Program-made: the position numbers and the translations under genes
The notes under the pieces: model-generated
The model's database searches: none
What the model was told of the DNA's origin: nothing
Seen by the model: the letters and a program-made list of their open reading frames with translations, nothing else
Part shown: one piece after another, positions 30,501 through 42,000 of the stretch
Numbering within the stretch: position 1 is the stretch's first letter
Layout of the letters: each line of letters opens with the position of its first letter
NCBI GenBank assembly: GCA_950022655.1
Contig: OX465580.1
Location: 128,062,099-128,126,098 of the forward strand
Length of the DNA stretch: 64,000 bases
Direction of reading: 5' to 3'
From: Alentia gelatinosa
Taxonomy: Eukaryota > Annelida > Polychaeta > Phyllodocida > Polynoidae

Positions 30501-32398
30501 AAAATTTATAGCGTTGAATCTCTAAATCGATTGACCCTGGTTCTCTGTATAAAGCATTAGATTATAAATAAAGTTATAGAGATAGTTCTAAGCTGAATCA
30601 TGTCCTGCTTTATCTCAACCCTGGTATTTTTGTCCCATAGGGTTAACATGGGGAACTCGTTCTCCATGCCCCATACGAGTATTGCAGTCCATTCTTCATG
30701 GTCTATATCCTGTGTCTCATCCATTCATTTACTGTGTACAGGGGTGAGGTAAATACAGAAAGCAACTTGCTTTGGTCAAAGTTGCTCTTCTCCAACTCGT
30801 TTCAACGCTATATGATATTCACTCCACATCAAACTTGTGGGGAACGACGACTTGGACCAAAACTTGTTGGCTTAAGCAAAAAAAAAATCCAACTATGGAG
30901 CTTCTCGGAAACTCCTACGGAACGAAAAAAAATAGAACCAAAACTTGTCGGTTTCTTCTTCAACCCTTTAAGGGCGGGTACCTGTGGCAATAGTATGTGG
31001 TTCAGGGTGGGTGATAGTGCTAATTCATACCTCCTATTTTTTTCCACAAAAACGAAATTTTGCAAATCTAAGAAAATAATGCCTTTTGGCATCACCCGCC
31101 CCAGCACAGATGATGCCATATGGCATCATCCCGCCCCAGCACGGTTGATGCCATATGGCATCACCCGCCGTGAATGGGTTAATATTCCACTGTGAGTGGA
31201 ACATCAGGATCTAGCACACCTCCTGTTCATGGTACTGACTGAGAACCCGTCCTTCGTCTTATTAATAGCCGTGTATTCTCTTTCTCAGGTCCAACCCGAC
31301 ATGATCAGTCTAGATACGTCAGCCCTCGGCAAGGTGGATGTGAAAACACTGCAGGATCAGATGGAAGAGAAGAAGAAAATCCTGGTACGGTTTATTTACA
31401 CCTTCATTCAAAGTATTTTTTTTATTATTTCGTTTTTATTCAGGTAAGGTTCGCGCACATCAGTCGTAGCGGTCTGCCACCGTCCCTTTTTCTAGCCTTG
31501 TATAACTATACTACACGCAGGTAGTTTTATCTCTCGTGTATTTAACCTTGGCTACTTATTTATTTATGTATTTACATGTTTTATGTTGGTTCTTATAATG
31601 TATGGAATTTGTTATAACCTTGCTCTGTTTTAGTTGGTATCGTGGCTTTAGAGTTGGCATGAACTCAGTAAAGAAACTCATGTTCGCCTACAAATGAATT
31701 TTCCTTTTTCTTCTCTCTTCTCTTCATATTCAAGGTAGCATCGGCTTGCTAAAGAGGTGTTATTGCCACATCATATTAATCCTTAAAAATGTTATTTTCT
31801 GTGCATGAAAATGATTATAAAGTGGCTTTCTGGCTCATATATATTAAATAGTGTTTTTTGTTACCTACGGAGTACTTCTAATCTTGTATTTATCTAAAAT
31901 TTCAATTAGAATTCAGTGATATTGACAGGTATTTGATTTGAATATTTTTGTTTTTAATGTTTCTGAATCTTAAAACCTTTATCACACGAGACCTACACTT
32001 GACATGTAGTTTATATTTATATTTTTTCTTTCCATTTGGGGTTTGCGATAAACTCCATGGTTTGAAACATTTTTTTGACATGTATGTGAATAGACTTGAT
32101 ATGCGGTTTGTCTTGTGTCCTGAATATTTATTCTACAAATCTAACTCATTTCTCTCAATATCATTTTCAACAGTGGGTAAAAGACCAAAAGATAGACTTC
32201 GACCCGAAATACAAGAAGAAAGGAAAAAGCAAAGCGGGCAAGATAGAGAAGAGAAAACAAGGTGTCAGGTTTGAGCACAAACGGCAGCAAATAAAGGACT
32301 TGGCATCAAAGACTGTGGTAGCAATACAAGAAGAAAAACAAAAAGAAAAGTCAGAGGCCTATAATGTATTTAGCAGATTCAAAAAATCGTCTACGTAA
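16925..32398 (+). CDS. WDR46: WDR46/UTP7 (BING4) small-subunit processome WD-repeat protein
   Basis: Seventeen exons join in phase to 651 aa: 16925-16978, 18152-18325, 19255-19366, 20188-20255, 20963-21037, 21457-21569, 22264-22351, 23242-23303, 23687-23791, 24619-24769, 25471-25606, 26303-26402, 27504-27657, 28687-28834, 29396-29490, 31289-31384, 32174-32398. WDR46 is a nucleolar protein of 18S rRNA processing. The Lys/Glu-rich N-terminus (1-228) is poorly conserved. The WD propeller begins at about 229 ([20 protein letters not shown]) and includes [67 protein letters not shown] and [20 protein letters not shown]. The BING4CT domain follows ([20 protein letters not shown]) and then a basic tail. 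Intron 1 uses a GC donor (AAG|GCAAGT). Exon 6 ends at the weak donor GG|GTTTGT, chosen because it keeps GFIEAEE in frame. The human protein is 610 aa. Confidence 0.96.
18013..18100. mobile_element. 88-bp MITE with GGGGCCATTCATAAAGTA termini
   Basis: GGGGCCATTCATAAAGTATG at left and CATACTTTATGGATGGCCCC at right are inverted copies. Little more than two TIRs; relative of 121-277. In WDR46 intron 1. Confidence 0.75.
19640..20133 (+). mobile_element. 5'-truncated LINE 3' end with poly(A)
   Basis: An open frame (19660-19902) ends in [20 protein letters not shown], which resembles the C-terminal 'YRG..LWNSLP' segment of CR1/RTE-type ORF2 proteins. About 200 bp of non-coding sequence and a 27-base A run follow. 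The phrase CATACAAAACCTGC recurs at about 9460, suggesting another 3' fragment there. In a WDR46 intron, sense orientation. Confidence 0.6.
20452..20757 (+). mobile_element. tRNA-derived SINE (tail type 2)
   Basis: Head with A-box-like GTTAGCACAGTAGTTATGG and B box GGGTTCGAGTCC, shared body, then tail 'aacccaaagttagtttaata' and GGACGTTGAACTACC. In a WDR46 intron. Confidence 0.8.
20829..20862 (+). ncRNA. Degenerate hammerhead-like core (copy 3)
   Basis: TTGAAGA, A, stem GAC, loop AATGTGATA, stem GTC, GAATC, GTC. Core changes (U for C3, GAATC for GAAAC) predict it is inactive. Followed like copy 1 by AATAAAGCG. Confidence 0.3.
21964..22014 (+). ncRNA. Candidate type I hammerhead ribozyme (Penelope-like element type)
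   Basis: Reading 5' to 3': stem I strand ATTCC+TGC (21964-21971), core CTGAAGA (21972-21978), one extra A, stem II GACT (21980-21983), loop GTGATAA, GGTC (21991-21994), core GAAA (21995-21998), CGTC (to 22002), then stem I partner GCA, bulge TAAA and GGAAT (22003-22014). All stem I pairs are Watson-Crick and stem II has one U-G pair. Stem III is only ACGT, which is self-complementary, so cleavage would need a dimer as in other minimal hammerheads. The extra A at 21979 is not standard. AATAAAG follows directly. In a WDR46 intron, sense strand. Confidence 0.5.
22399..22735. mobile_element. Modular hairpin element (tip B copy)
   Basis: Palindrome 22399-22510 with arms GGCCGTATTCTCC / GGAGAATACGGCC and tip GTTGACGCGTAGTA...GTATTACG. 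The module next to it is bounded by GTATTTATTACTCAC and GTGGGTAATAAATA. The arm word CGTATNCTCC recurs in the module (CTCCGTATCCTC; GGAGACTCCGTATC). Confidence 0.6.
24000..24450 (-). mobile_element. pogo/Tigger-like MITE, about 450-bp form
   Basis: Right end GGGTTCTACTG|TA (24440-24452) is the family terminus. The interior, reverse-complemented, matches about 38990-39190 (GTGTGTGAGTATATTCA; TTAAGATATTA). Left end less clear. Confidence 0.6.
24478..24513. repeat. (GTT)n microsatellite
   Basis: About eleven GTT/TTG units; the antisense frame reads as a poly-Gln ORF, which is an artefact. Confidence 0.9.
25020..25312 (-). mobile_element. Modular hairpin element (word GTATGCCAC)
   Basis: Palindrome 25020-25165: arms GGCCACCGTATGCCAC / GTGGCATGCGGTGGCC around the tip CATGAGGCGAAGCCGAGTG. 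The module (25166-25312) is bounded by ATTTTATCCTACCCC and its imperfect mirror, and contains further copies of GGCATAC / GTATGCC. Scaffold phrase GTTAAACCTATGG present. Confidence 0.65.
26040..26195. mobile_element. Long palindrome with tip B
   Basis: Arms ACTGGTTTCA / TGAAACCAGT and TATGCTCCTCGG / CCGAGGAGCATA flank a tip with GGTATTACTACGCGTCAACT. In a WDR46 intron. Confidence 0.55.
26935..27232 (-). mobile_element. Modular hairpin element (word CGTTCTCCA)
   Basis: Palindrome about 26965-27065 with GTCGTTCTCCACAAG facing CAAGTTGGAGAACGAC; tip GAACGAGGCGACAGCCGAGTG. The module is bounded by TTTATCTCACC (27050-27100 side, 'gtatttatctcacccctg') and GGTGAGATAAA (27225) and carries TGGAGAACG repeats. 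Confidence 0.65.
27676..28011 (+). mobile_element. tRNA-derived SINE (tail type 1) with perfect 9-bp TSD
   Basis: Flanked by ACTTGCCAC at 27667-27675 and 28012-28020. The head has a tRNA-like A box (TAGCTCGGTGGTTAGGGCAC) and B box (GGGTTCGAGTCCC). The body includes AGATTTACTGCTATATCAAA and GGTGAGATTTCTACCTG; the tail is GGTTAACTGGACGTTAAATC. Inserted 18 bp after the donor of WDR46 exon 13. Confidence 0.95.
28050..28606 (+). mobile_element. Possible retroposon 3' end
   Basis: AT-rich stretch ending in CAATAAAGACTTC and an A-rich tail (28594-28612). Open frames are short and not recognised. Retroposon origin is inferred only from the tail. Confidence 0.3.
29718..29985 (+). mobile_element. hAT-like MITE
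   Basis: Begins CAGAGATGCCAGTTTTCCAT and ends CCCCAACTGACATGCCTG, inverted termini starting CAG, typical of hAT ends. Interior phrases (CTCATTTACGCCAATAGAAC; TCTGAGGCAGAAAATTCC) recur at 48462-48725, 54445-54701, about 59290-59515 and 34190-34461, and antisense in CDC7 introns. Confidence 0.7.
30612..30872 (+). mobile_element. Modular hairpin element, tip deleted
   Basis: Module TTTATCTCAACCCTGGTATT ... GGGGTGAGGTAAATACAG, then arms TTGGTCAAAGTTGCTCTTCT / GGGGAACGACGACTTGG. Closest to the copy at 26935-27232. In the WDR46 intron before exon 16. Confidence 0.55.
30962..31182. mobile_element. Degenerate piggyBac-like MITE
   Basis: Left CAACCCTTTAAGGGCGGG and right CCCGCCGTGAATGGGTTAA are imperfect mirror images; interior has repeated GATGCCATATGGCATC palindromes, parallel to GATGCCTCCAGGCATC in 62196-62593. 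Confidence 0.5.
31735..31785 (-). repeat. Short dispersed repeat GACGTGGCAATAACACC family
   Basis: Reverse complement reads GATGTGGCAATAACACCTC then GCAAGCCGATGCTACCT. Other copies at 51689, 53373 and 53936; the 53373 copy lies 70 bp upstream of a hammerhead-like core. Confidence 0.5.
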
Positions 32399-33072
32399 GA
32401 AGGATAACTGTTCTACTTTTTATGTCAAAATAGTGTTATTCATTTTGTTGAATATGAAGCTAATGTTTCATTGTATATACATTGATATTAAAAGATATAA
32501 TTGAATTACGAAACACGTGGAAAGAGTATAAAAGAATTAAACAAGGTATGATAGCTAATAGATATGTTTTCCGGTGTCTTTATTTCTTTAAGAAAGATGT
32601 TCATGTCAAAGTCTGCATATCTTACAGATACAAAAGTTTGTTGGTTTTTTTTGGGGGGGGGTGGGGGGGGGGGGGGCATTTGTACTGAAACGAAATTCTA
32701 CCGACCTTAAATTATATAAAACGGTCCTTGAAGATCACAGAAAATGCTATTTATGTACACGTAACGAAGTATTGTAAGGAATGTTACTTTTAATCATGAT
32801 TCATATAATACATGTAGATGTAAATCTACCTTTACACATAATCATGTCTGAAATCAAATATTCAATATACCGCCATCAATCTCATTAGTTACTATTGACG
32901 TACAACGCATTGTATCAATAAAAGTTAATTTTGATACAGCGACAGGGGGTTCAATCAATATCATGAGATAACAGGATAAATAGTTCTGCAAGGAAATATC
33001 TAATTTAACTGCTGGTATGAGACTCCTAATCTATAGTAAGCACCCTGTACGTCTTGGGTCTCTGTAACTCGC
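32399..33072. other. Convergent 3' flank between WDR46 and PGLS
   Basis: Contains the two 3'UTRs, a T/G-rich homopolymer run at 32642-32677 and no further gene. Confidence 0.6.
32487..32492 (+). promoter_or_regulatory. WDR46: Probable WDR46 poly(A) signal
   Basis: ATTAAA about 90 nt after the stop. Confidence 0.4.
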
Positions 33073-36000
33073 TCAAATATTGCTCAGAAGTCTGGCCGCT
33101 CCAGAGTCTAGGAACCACACCAAGTCTCCGGAAGTCGGCCTCACTCTGGAAGCAGGAAGTGGGGGTTCATCCTTTCCTTCGATGACGCGCTAGATATGAA
33201 GTAGAACCAAAATGACATCAATGAAAATCTCATGTAGAAAAAAAGATCACATGGTAAACAAGAGCTAAGTGTGCATAGTCAAATAGAATCATTGGCCTTT
33301 AAAGACCAAATAAGCAGGTGGACGCATTTAAAACTACAAGTAGCTTAAAACATGTTTAAAATTCTTGAATGAAAATATTTTGATATCTTAATTCTAATGA
33401 ATGAATGGAGGGAGGGAGGGAAGACATCCATGAATAGGGAAGGGCCTGCATTGATTGGATATTTAAAGCCCTACTCCTCTGTGGACTCAGCAGACATATA
33501 TTTAGATACCTGAGGGCGATTTCAATTGGCAATTAGAAATTCTCATAGTACATAGGAAACGTTTTCAGATAGCTTCATGGATGAGTGCACACAGACATGT
33601 CTGCATGCTCCCTAGCCATGTGGGGGACAAACCTTTGTTTCTATGTACACCAATAAAGTAGGTCAAGCCAATATCTGGTGATAAATGATATTGTAAATAA
33701 TTTTTAAAAACCAATATCATTTGACTGGGTCTTGACTGATTCCTACAACAAAGTTATGAACCATTTTGACTTCTATTTGTGTGTAAATATCCTGAATAAA
33801 CCATCCACTCATACACCTGCTGCCCTCCCCCCCTCCTATTGTGAGATTTAGAAAAAATAAATGAATAGTACATCAAATATGTATTTTGCCTAAATAATGA
33901 CACTTTCTAGGGTGTAAGCAACTGTCAGTGCCACTTATGGAGATGGTAAATGTTACACAGATATTGTATGGCCATAAAACCTTTTGTCCAAAACAGAAAC
34001 CATATTCCTATCTCTACTTAGTGAGCTATAAAAAGCAAAAATGTGGTCAGGTCATCTAGTGACTCTACAAGCAGTTGTACTACAGTAGGCTATAGCCATA
34101 ACCTAAAGACCAACCGTCCACCTGCTAATAACTTCCAGGTGTAGTCCACATCTGTATTACTACAACTATCTATGTGCATATTCAGAGATGGAAGTCCCAG
34201 TCTATGTCGACAGGGTGGTTAACCCTTACTTTTGCAGCTGTCTAGATTATGTGTAAATTGTCCTCTATCTCCTTTAAGTTACATAGAATGCCACAGAAAA
34301 TTGTTTTCCAACTACGACGCTCGACGGATTCTCAACGGAACAAAAAAAAAATAGCGCACAATAACTATGTGTTTTCCATGTTTTCTCAATATCTTGATGG
34401 TAGTAAATTTCACATGAAAACTATATCCTTTTTTCGCAACCCCTATTAATATCCCTGATACAAAAAATGACTAAATGCACTTTTCTTGAAATATCTTGAA
34501 CTGAATTCAAGTGTGCAATACTATGGAGGAAACCCATGAAAGTTTAGGGTCAGAGCTTGTATCCCATCGAGTTTGAATCGCGTAGTAATTCACAAGGCGA
34601 AGCCGAGTGAATTAGGTAGCGATTCAAACAAGATGGGATTGAGCTCTGACCGTAAACCTGAATGGGTTTCTGAATTTATCTCACCCTTTACATTGACTAA
34701 TGGGCTAACATTTGTGACATAATCCCCGATTGGATATTTTCCCTAAATATCTCATGGGCATTAGATACGAGTTCCCAATATTAAGTCTATGAAAAAAAAA
34801 ATCTGGGGTGAGATAATAGAGGGAAACTGTTTCCCGGCGGAAGGATGCAGAAGTTACGAGGTGAGGATGGCTATCTGATGAGGTAATTTGACGAGGCATT
34901 ACCGAGGTAAATAATTCTGACTATCCTAAGCGAGTAATTTCGCTGTAGGGGATTCAATTGGCAATCACCGATGCCTACATACAAAACGTTTTTGCCTCAT
35001 GGTGATCCTTTATGGATAAGTGCACACAGACCTGTCTACCTAGAAAATTTCACTTCCTAGCACTGTTTTTATTCTCTTTCAAATGAGACATTATATTAGG
35101 ATTCAACCAGTTTAAGGGGTAGAAATATGTCCATAATGGAGTCCCCCCAAACTGAATTCACTTTTTTTAAGAATCTATGCCAAAATACTAAATATTAAAA
35201 CTGTAAGGCATTGTACCACCATAAAACCTTCTGTATAAAACAAAAATCATATTCCTATCTGTACAGTAGAACCCCGCCTAACGGGCATCCCGCGTAAGTG
35301 GACACCCCGCGTTAACAGACACCTTTGCTCGGAACGGTTCCCTCTATTAGATGTTTATTTTAACCTCGCGTAAGCGGACACCCCGCATAAGCGGTGCTTT
35401 GGCCTGGAAAGAAGGGTGTCCGCTTACGCGGGGATCTACTGTACTTAGTTAGCTATAAAAAGCAAAATTGTGGTCAGGTCGTCTAGTAACTCTACAAGCA
35501 TGTGTACTAAAGTAGGCTATAGCCATAACCTAAAGACCAACCGTCCACCTGCTAATAATCAATGGTTTTGTGGACAGGTGACTGTAAACCGTGAGAGTTG
35601 ATGCGTAGTAATACATGAGCGCTAGCGAGGGTATTACGTCAACCTCGAGTGGTTTACAGAGCCGCCTGTCTACACATCCATCGCCTGCTGTATTTATTAT
35701 CCATCTTTTCGAAAATAATATCTTTTCAAATAAATTAATCCAATCAATTGCTTTATTAAAGAGTATAACAATAGGGATTTTTTTGCTCTATAGCACAAAG
35801 GGACTTATTTTCCTGTATACCATGGCTTTGAGGCTGTATACCACAGATTTAAATCTGTATACCACAGTTACCAGAGTTTCTGAGAGGTTTTATATAATGG
35901 GTCAGGGTTTACTAGGTCCCCATACATTTTCAATGGGGTCTTTGTATACGATGGATAATAAATAGTAATATGTATATCTCCTCAGTGCCACTGGCTGAGG

Positions 36001-39000
36001 GCAGCTGTCTCACCTTGACCATCTCGGCCTTTCCGTTACCACAGGAGACGAAGACGGCGCAGCGCGCGTTGTTGATGACCGGGAAGGTCATGGTGATGCG
36101 CTCTGGAGGCGGTTTGGGGGAATCCTTAATGGGCGCAATCAGACGAGTCTTCTCCTGTAGGCAAAGCAGGAATAGACACTCAGATGGCAGTATAGGGGAA
36201 ATGCAACAAGAGGTTCCACAACACTGATTAGCATATAGAGCTTGATTTTAATTCTAGTCAAATTACGTAGGGGTAAGGGATTGAGGAATTAGCTCAGTGG
36301 TTATGAGCACTGGAATTGAGATGAAAGAGGAAAGTATGAAAGTATAGGTATGGCAACATATCACGTTATTAATTATCCCTATATACCTATGAGCGAACAA
36401 CCTATGATTACTTAACGCTGCTGGGGGTGGAATAACTTTTGTTTACTGCCCAGGTTGAAGTTACTGCCCAGGTTGACGTTTACTGCCCAGGTTGACGTTT
36501 ACTGCCTAGGTTGACGTTCAGAGATGTTCTGTTTTTATCGATATTAGCCGACAATTGAAGGTATATAGGAATAGGGAAACCACGTACCAGTGGAAATAAG
36601 TCAAAGTTACTCGGTAAGGCTTGGAAAAATTACTTCCCGCGGCCAAGGCCTTGGACAGTAATTTTTCCAAGCCTTACCTCGTAACTTTGACTTATTCCCG
36701 ACGGAACATAGTTTCCCTCTAATCTACAAGATGGATAGTATGTTGTGATAATACTAATGGGATTTCCCAGTCACCCCACCCATACAAAGGAAGAACAAAA
36801 CCAAAGCTATCTCATCCAGCCATTGTAAATGTAATTTATCACACTTCATTGTAAATACTCTCATGATGTCATCGTAAATATCATCAATGTTAGTACACTA
36901 TATAAAGGAAATAAAAGAAGAAACCAACTGATGGCCCTGGAACCTACCGATAATAAGATGATTACATCCTAAGTACACACTTCCAGAATAAATATAACTT
37001 TAAAAAATAGATGGCATTATAGGGGCAATGCAACACGAGTTTCCTCTACACCGATTAGCATATAGACCCTATTCCATAGGCTGGTTCCCACCTTATATAC
37101 TTGGCCAAACAAATACCTGGCAACGACTTGTACCCAAAATGCCAGGCGGGGTTTATTTATTTTGGGAAACTCGCGTCATAATCCCCGTATTCAGAGATCT
37201 AAACTGCAAAATGGCGGACGCAAAAAAGACAACTCTAACTCTCAACGATACAGATTAGAAGTCTATTTTACAACTGTGATGTTCAAGAAAGACGTTTAAC
37301 AGTAGGGGGGAAATATTCGATTATATTATATTTAATGTAGCTTTAAGAGAGTCTATAGAGCCTCCAGAGGTTACTAAACTCCCGATTATCGCCCCGGGTA
37401 AAGCAAAGTTCCGCTCCCGATAGACTTGGCACACTACGACAAAATGAACCACAGTTTTCTGAGTTATAATTGGAGAAACTGAATATAATTTCGGATTCCC
37501 ATGAAGAAATAGCTGAAATTTCCATTACTGACATCAGAATTTCAATTTGAGGATGTTTGAAAGCCGTTAAACTGCATTAATTCTGGGTTACGAGTAAGGG
37601 GTCTATCACTATACTACGTCGGTAACCAGCGAAACCCGGAACTTGGTCAACAGACTGAATTACGGGATACCTCAATAGGGTCTATTTTTATTTGTGATTA
37701 CCTCTAGGAGGGCATGACCTGGGAACAGTGAACACGTGTGGCCGTCTGGTCCCATGCCCAGTACGAGCAGGTCAAAGCGTGGCGCGTCAGTCCCGGGGAA
37801 GATGGTGCGTACTGCCGCCTCGTACTTCTCTGCCGCCTCCTCCACTGCCACAACAAAAGTCACCTCGTCAGTATGCAGAACAATTAGGAGTATACGTCCC
37901 GAAAACTAAAATATGGACCAGGGATGAAATCGGGACTGAGGAAAAAATTTGAAATTTAAAAGGGTTATAAAAAAAAAGAATAATTTATAACATTAACTCG
38001 GAACAGAATGACTTTGAATCAATATATATTTTAACACTATGAGTGTTGCTGATGTATATAAAATGTCGAATTCCGTCATTTGTCGGGGAACTTGCATCCC
38101 TGTTGTACATGTGTACAGTAAACCCTGCCTAATGGACAACCCGCGTAAGCAGACACTTTTTGTTTAGATTGGAAATTTTCACCAGTATTAGATGTTCAGT
38201 TTAACCCTGTGTAAGCGGACACCCGCATATAATGGTCAATTCTCACGAAACGTTGACATGAGGGGTAATTAGTGGTCCCTAGATACGTCAAACTGAGGGC
38301 TACACAACATATAAATATTTCCCACTAATTTCAAAAATCCACAGAGATTGAACAGATTTTACTGCATTCGGACGATAACAGCAAAACTACACCAATTATG
38401 ACTTTCCATCCAACAATGTAGTTTCCAAAATTAACTTTTTGAAAAAGATGTTTGATGGATTAATGCAAGGTACCTAAAGTCTCTAATGTATTCTTAGGAG
38501 GTATAGCGATTACAAATTTATTGTTCTATATTGAAAATCAGAGGCTTTTGCTTTTGCATTCGGACGATAACATTAAAACTACCCCAAATTTTAAATTGAA
38601 ATGGTTGCCTTGATAATTGTGATAGGAATTTTTTCTCTCTTTTATCAATGGAAATTACTTAATACAAAAGATATATCACACATACAAATAAGTTACAATG
38701 CATTTATTTTTCCATTTCACTGTCTTCTGTGAACTTTACGATTTTTCCACTTTAAAAAAGGCTGAAAATGAGAGGTTTTTGGTCTTTTCGTTTTGAAAAT
38801 ATCTGATATAGCCCTAGAAGACCATATATCACACTAAAGCTTTAGGTAGGATGCTTTCATGTGAACTTATAAGAAGGACTAATTCCTTGAATCTAAAGTG
38901 TTAGAAGCTGGAACATACATGTAAACGATTTGTGAGAATTGACCATTATGCGGACAGTTATTTTGGTACAATACCTCGTGTAAGCAGACACCTTTGGCGA

Positions 39001-42000
39001 ATACCCTACCAAAAATAGATTAATCTGTGTTTTTATGAGGGTGTGTGAGTATATTCAAAGAAAATACATTTTGTAATTCAATGTTTAAACAACTTTGGAG
39101 CAAATTAAGATATTAAAAAATGGATTTCAGATCTATCCTCGCCTCTGTCTCCGCTACATATCGGTATATAACTCATGCACATTAGCCAGGAGAAACCTTG
39201 AAAACACCGCTTAAGAGGACATCCCGCGTAAGCGGACACTTTGGCCCGGAGCGGAAGGTGTCCGCCTATGCAGAGTTTTACTGTACATATACATCAAACC
39301 TGTGCAGTCCGGCGTGTCGGCGAAGACGTGCTCCTCCGCGAGATCCACTTTGCTCATCAAACCATCACGATAGATGGTGTAGGTGCATTCTGGGTTGTCA
39401 AACGACACGTGCCGCTCATCACAGAAAAACACCCGCCATTTAGACCAGTCCGTGTTCTGGCTGGGCAGGCCATTGCACAGAAATTTAGCAGCACTTCCTC
39501 CTGAAAGGATAGGAATAATTCGAATTTGTATTATGGATTATCAGAAACCAACAACTCCTGGAATTTATCAATGTATTTTTAATCATGAATGAATATTTAT
39601 GACACTACGTTTCGGACTTTTGGGTCGTTCACCAGGTGTGTTTATTTCACTTATTTCCGTTGACTTCAATCGCCGTGAATCGGTGCAGTGGAACACCCCC
39701 AACTGGACGATGGCTGAGATCAAGCAATCAATGCAGTAGAGCCACGGCCATTAAACGGGTGGGGCTGTTCCACTACACCGATAACTACCATGCGAGTTCA
39801 ATTAAGTGCCTGGCCACAAAACAATGATGTACATCACCATGTTGAAGAATCGGTCAGCCTAATGGAAGAGGTCAATATTATAGGGCCTCTTCCACCTAGT
39901 CAGACGTAGTTCGACTCTGTTCGTTCCTCACTAGTCTATGGGGAGTGAAAACGGACACAGCCTTGTACTTCGTATTAACTACTTCCACCCAAACGGCTGA
40001 TTCATAAAACACTCTTTTGCATTTAGAAGTGTTTATTCAATTTTGCTTGAAATAGTTCTTCCATTGAATGTTGAACTGGTTTTTACATCAAGATTAGTTT
40101 ACACAGAAAATTTGGGTAGGCGATGAATGAGAAAGGGGCGTATATATATATCCACAAGCAAAATCAGAAAAAAACTAACAAACTTTTGAGGTTGGTCAGT
40201 TAACGGCCATCACACAGGTAGTTACCATGCAATGCAACCACCCTACCCCAGTCCCCGGCCGCTGTCAGCCTGTGTATCCTACTCCGCACATGATGCCACA
40301 TCAACTGCGTGACTTGCCGAAGACTGTTTGGGGCTCTTCCACTGCGCCGAAGGCTGAAATCTGTTGACTGTATCACCGCAAAACAACAACGGCCAACACT
40401 TTGCAGGCAGCATGACGGCAGCACGCTCGCCCTAACTCCTCAGAGAAATACGGCCAAATAACCGCTGTTATAACCAGGACAGAACCCAAATGTGAGTAGA
40501 AATTACACACAACCAAAACACAACAACCCAAACCGCATTCCACAAACCTAAACTCAATATATTCGCACAACCAAACATAGCAAAACATCCAATCGACAAA
40601 CCCACCCATTATCGCCCACCCGCGAGGCGGGAAAACGCGCCAACGCGCCAAACCCAACACCAACTCCACACATACACAACCCAACACAACACAACAACAC
40701 AAATATGGACAAAACAAACAACCCCATGGAAATAGAACAGGAAAACTCACTTATATATGATCCAAACCTGACCATAACAGACAATGAAACACAAGAGTCA
40801 CAAACACTAACTGAGGAGGACTCAGACTCTGAACCCACATCCCAAACATCCCAAACAAACACAACAAACACAACAGACACAACAGACACAGATCAAAACA
40901 CAGAAACCAATGAAGCACAAGCATCACCACAAACCCAAAGAAGGAGTACCCGGAGAAAAGAGACAAAGGACTACGCAGACATGGTCAAACCCAAAAAACA
41001 CAAACAAGGCAAAGAACCAGACACAACACAACCACAAACACAAGAAACTCACCCAACAAAACCAACACAACCACAAACACAAGAAACTAACCCAACAAAA
41101 CCAACACAAAAGAAAACACAGAAAACACAATGCACAAACTGCAAAACCCAACAAACAAGAATCCAAGAACAAGAGATACACATCCAAAAACTCAACCAAG
41201 AAATGGAGGACTTGGAAACACAATACCAACAAACCCAACTACACCTAAAAGAAGCAACCCAACGCACCAAACTACTCGAACAACAAATCCAAGAACAGAA
41301 AAACGCAACCCAAAACCTAATCAAAATAAACCAAAAACTAGATGTCCAAAAAACACAGGCAGAAACTCAACTCCAATCACAAAAAGAACAAACACAAAAA
41401 GCAGAAGATGTCCTGAAAGACCTTCTGGACCAGAGTACCCACCTCTGGAAACAACAGGAACCCAAAAAAACACAACAACCCAAACCCAAACACCAAGTAC
41501 TCATCATCGGAGACTCAAATATCATCCCAATATCCAAACAACTCCAAACACAGGAGAACATGTCAGTCAAAAACATAACAACATACACAACAGCCGAACT
41601 CACAGAAATGTCCACCAAAACCACAGAAAGCACAACAAAAGCCGGACACATCTTCATCCTGGTCGGCACAAATGACACAAGACACAACCTCCCACCCCTT
41701 GAAACATACCAAAACATCATAGCAGCCACAAACAACATCAAATCAAACACAAGAGCCAAAGTAACGATACTCATCCCACCCCCAATAGACACCAACACAA
41801 GACACACAACAAACATAAAGCTAATCCAAACAGCCCTAACCAAAGACACTGAACAAAACACACTGAACATATTTGAACAAACCAAACTCCTCCCCGACAG
41901 ATTCCACATCGACCACACAAACCTAAAAAACGCAACACAAACCCTCACCAACTACATTGAAAACACATCCCCACCCCCAAGCCCCTCAAGAAACAACCCA

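Noticed and set aside
37028..37258. 76-aa ORF containing [15 protein letters not shown] with a good Kozak
   Set aside because: In a PGLS intron on the opposite strand, very short, no splice partner recognised; the ATGGCGGAC match to the CDC73 start is probably chance.
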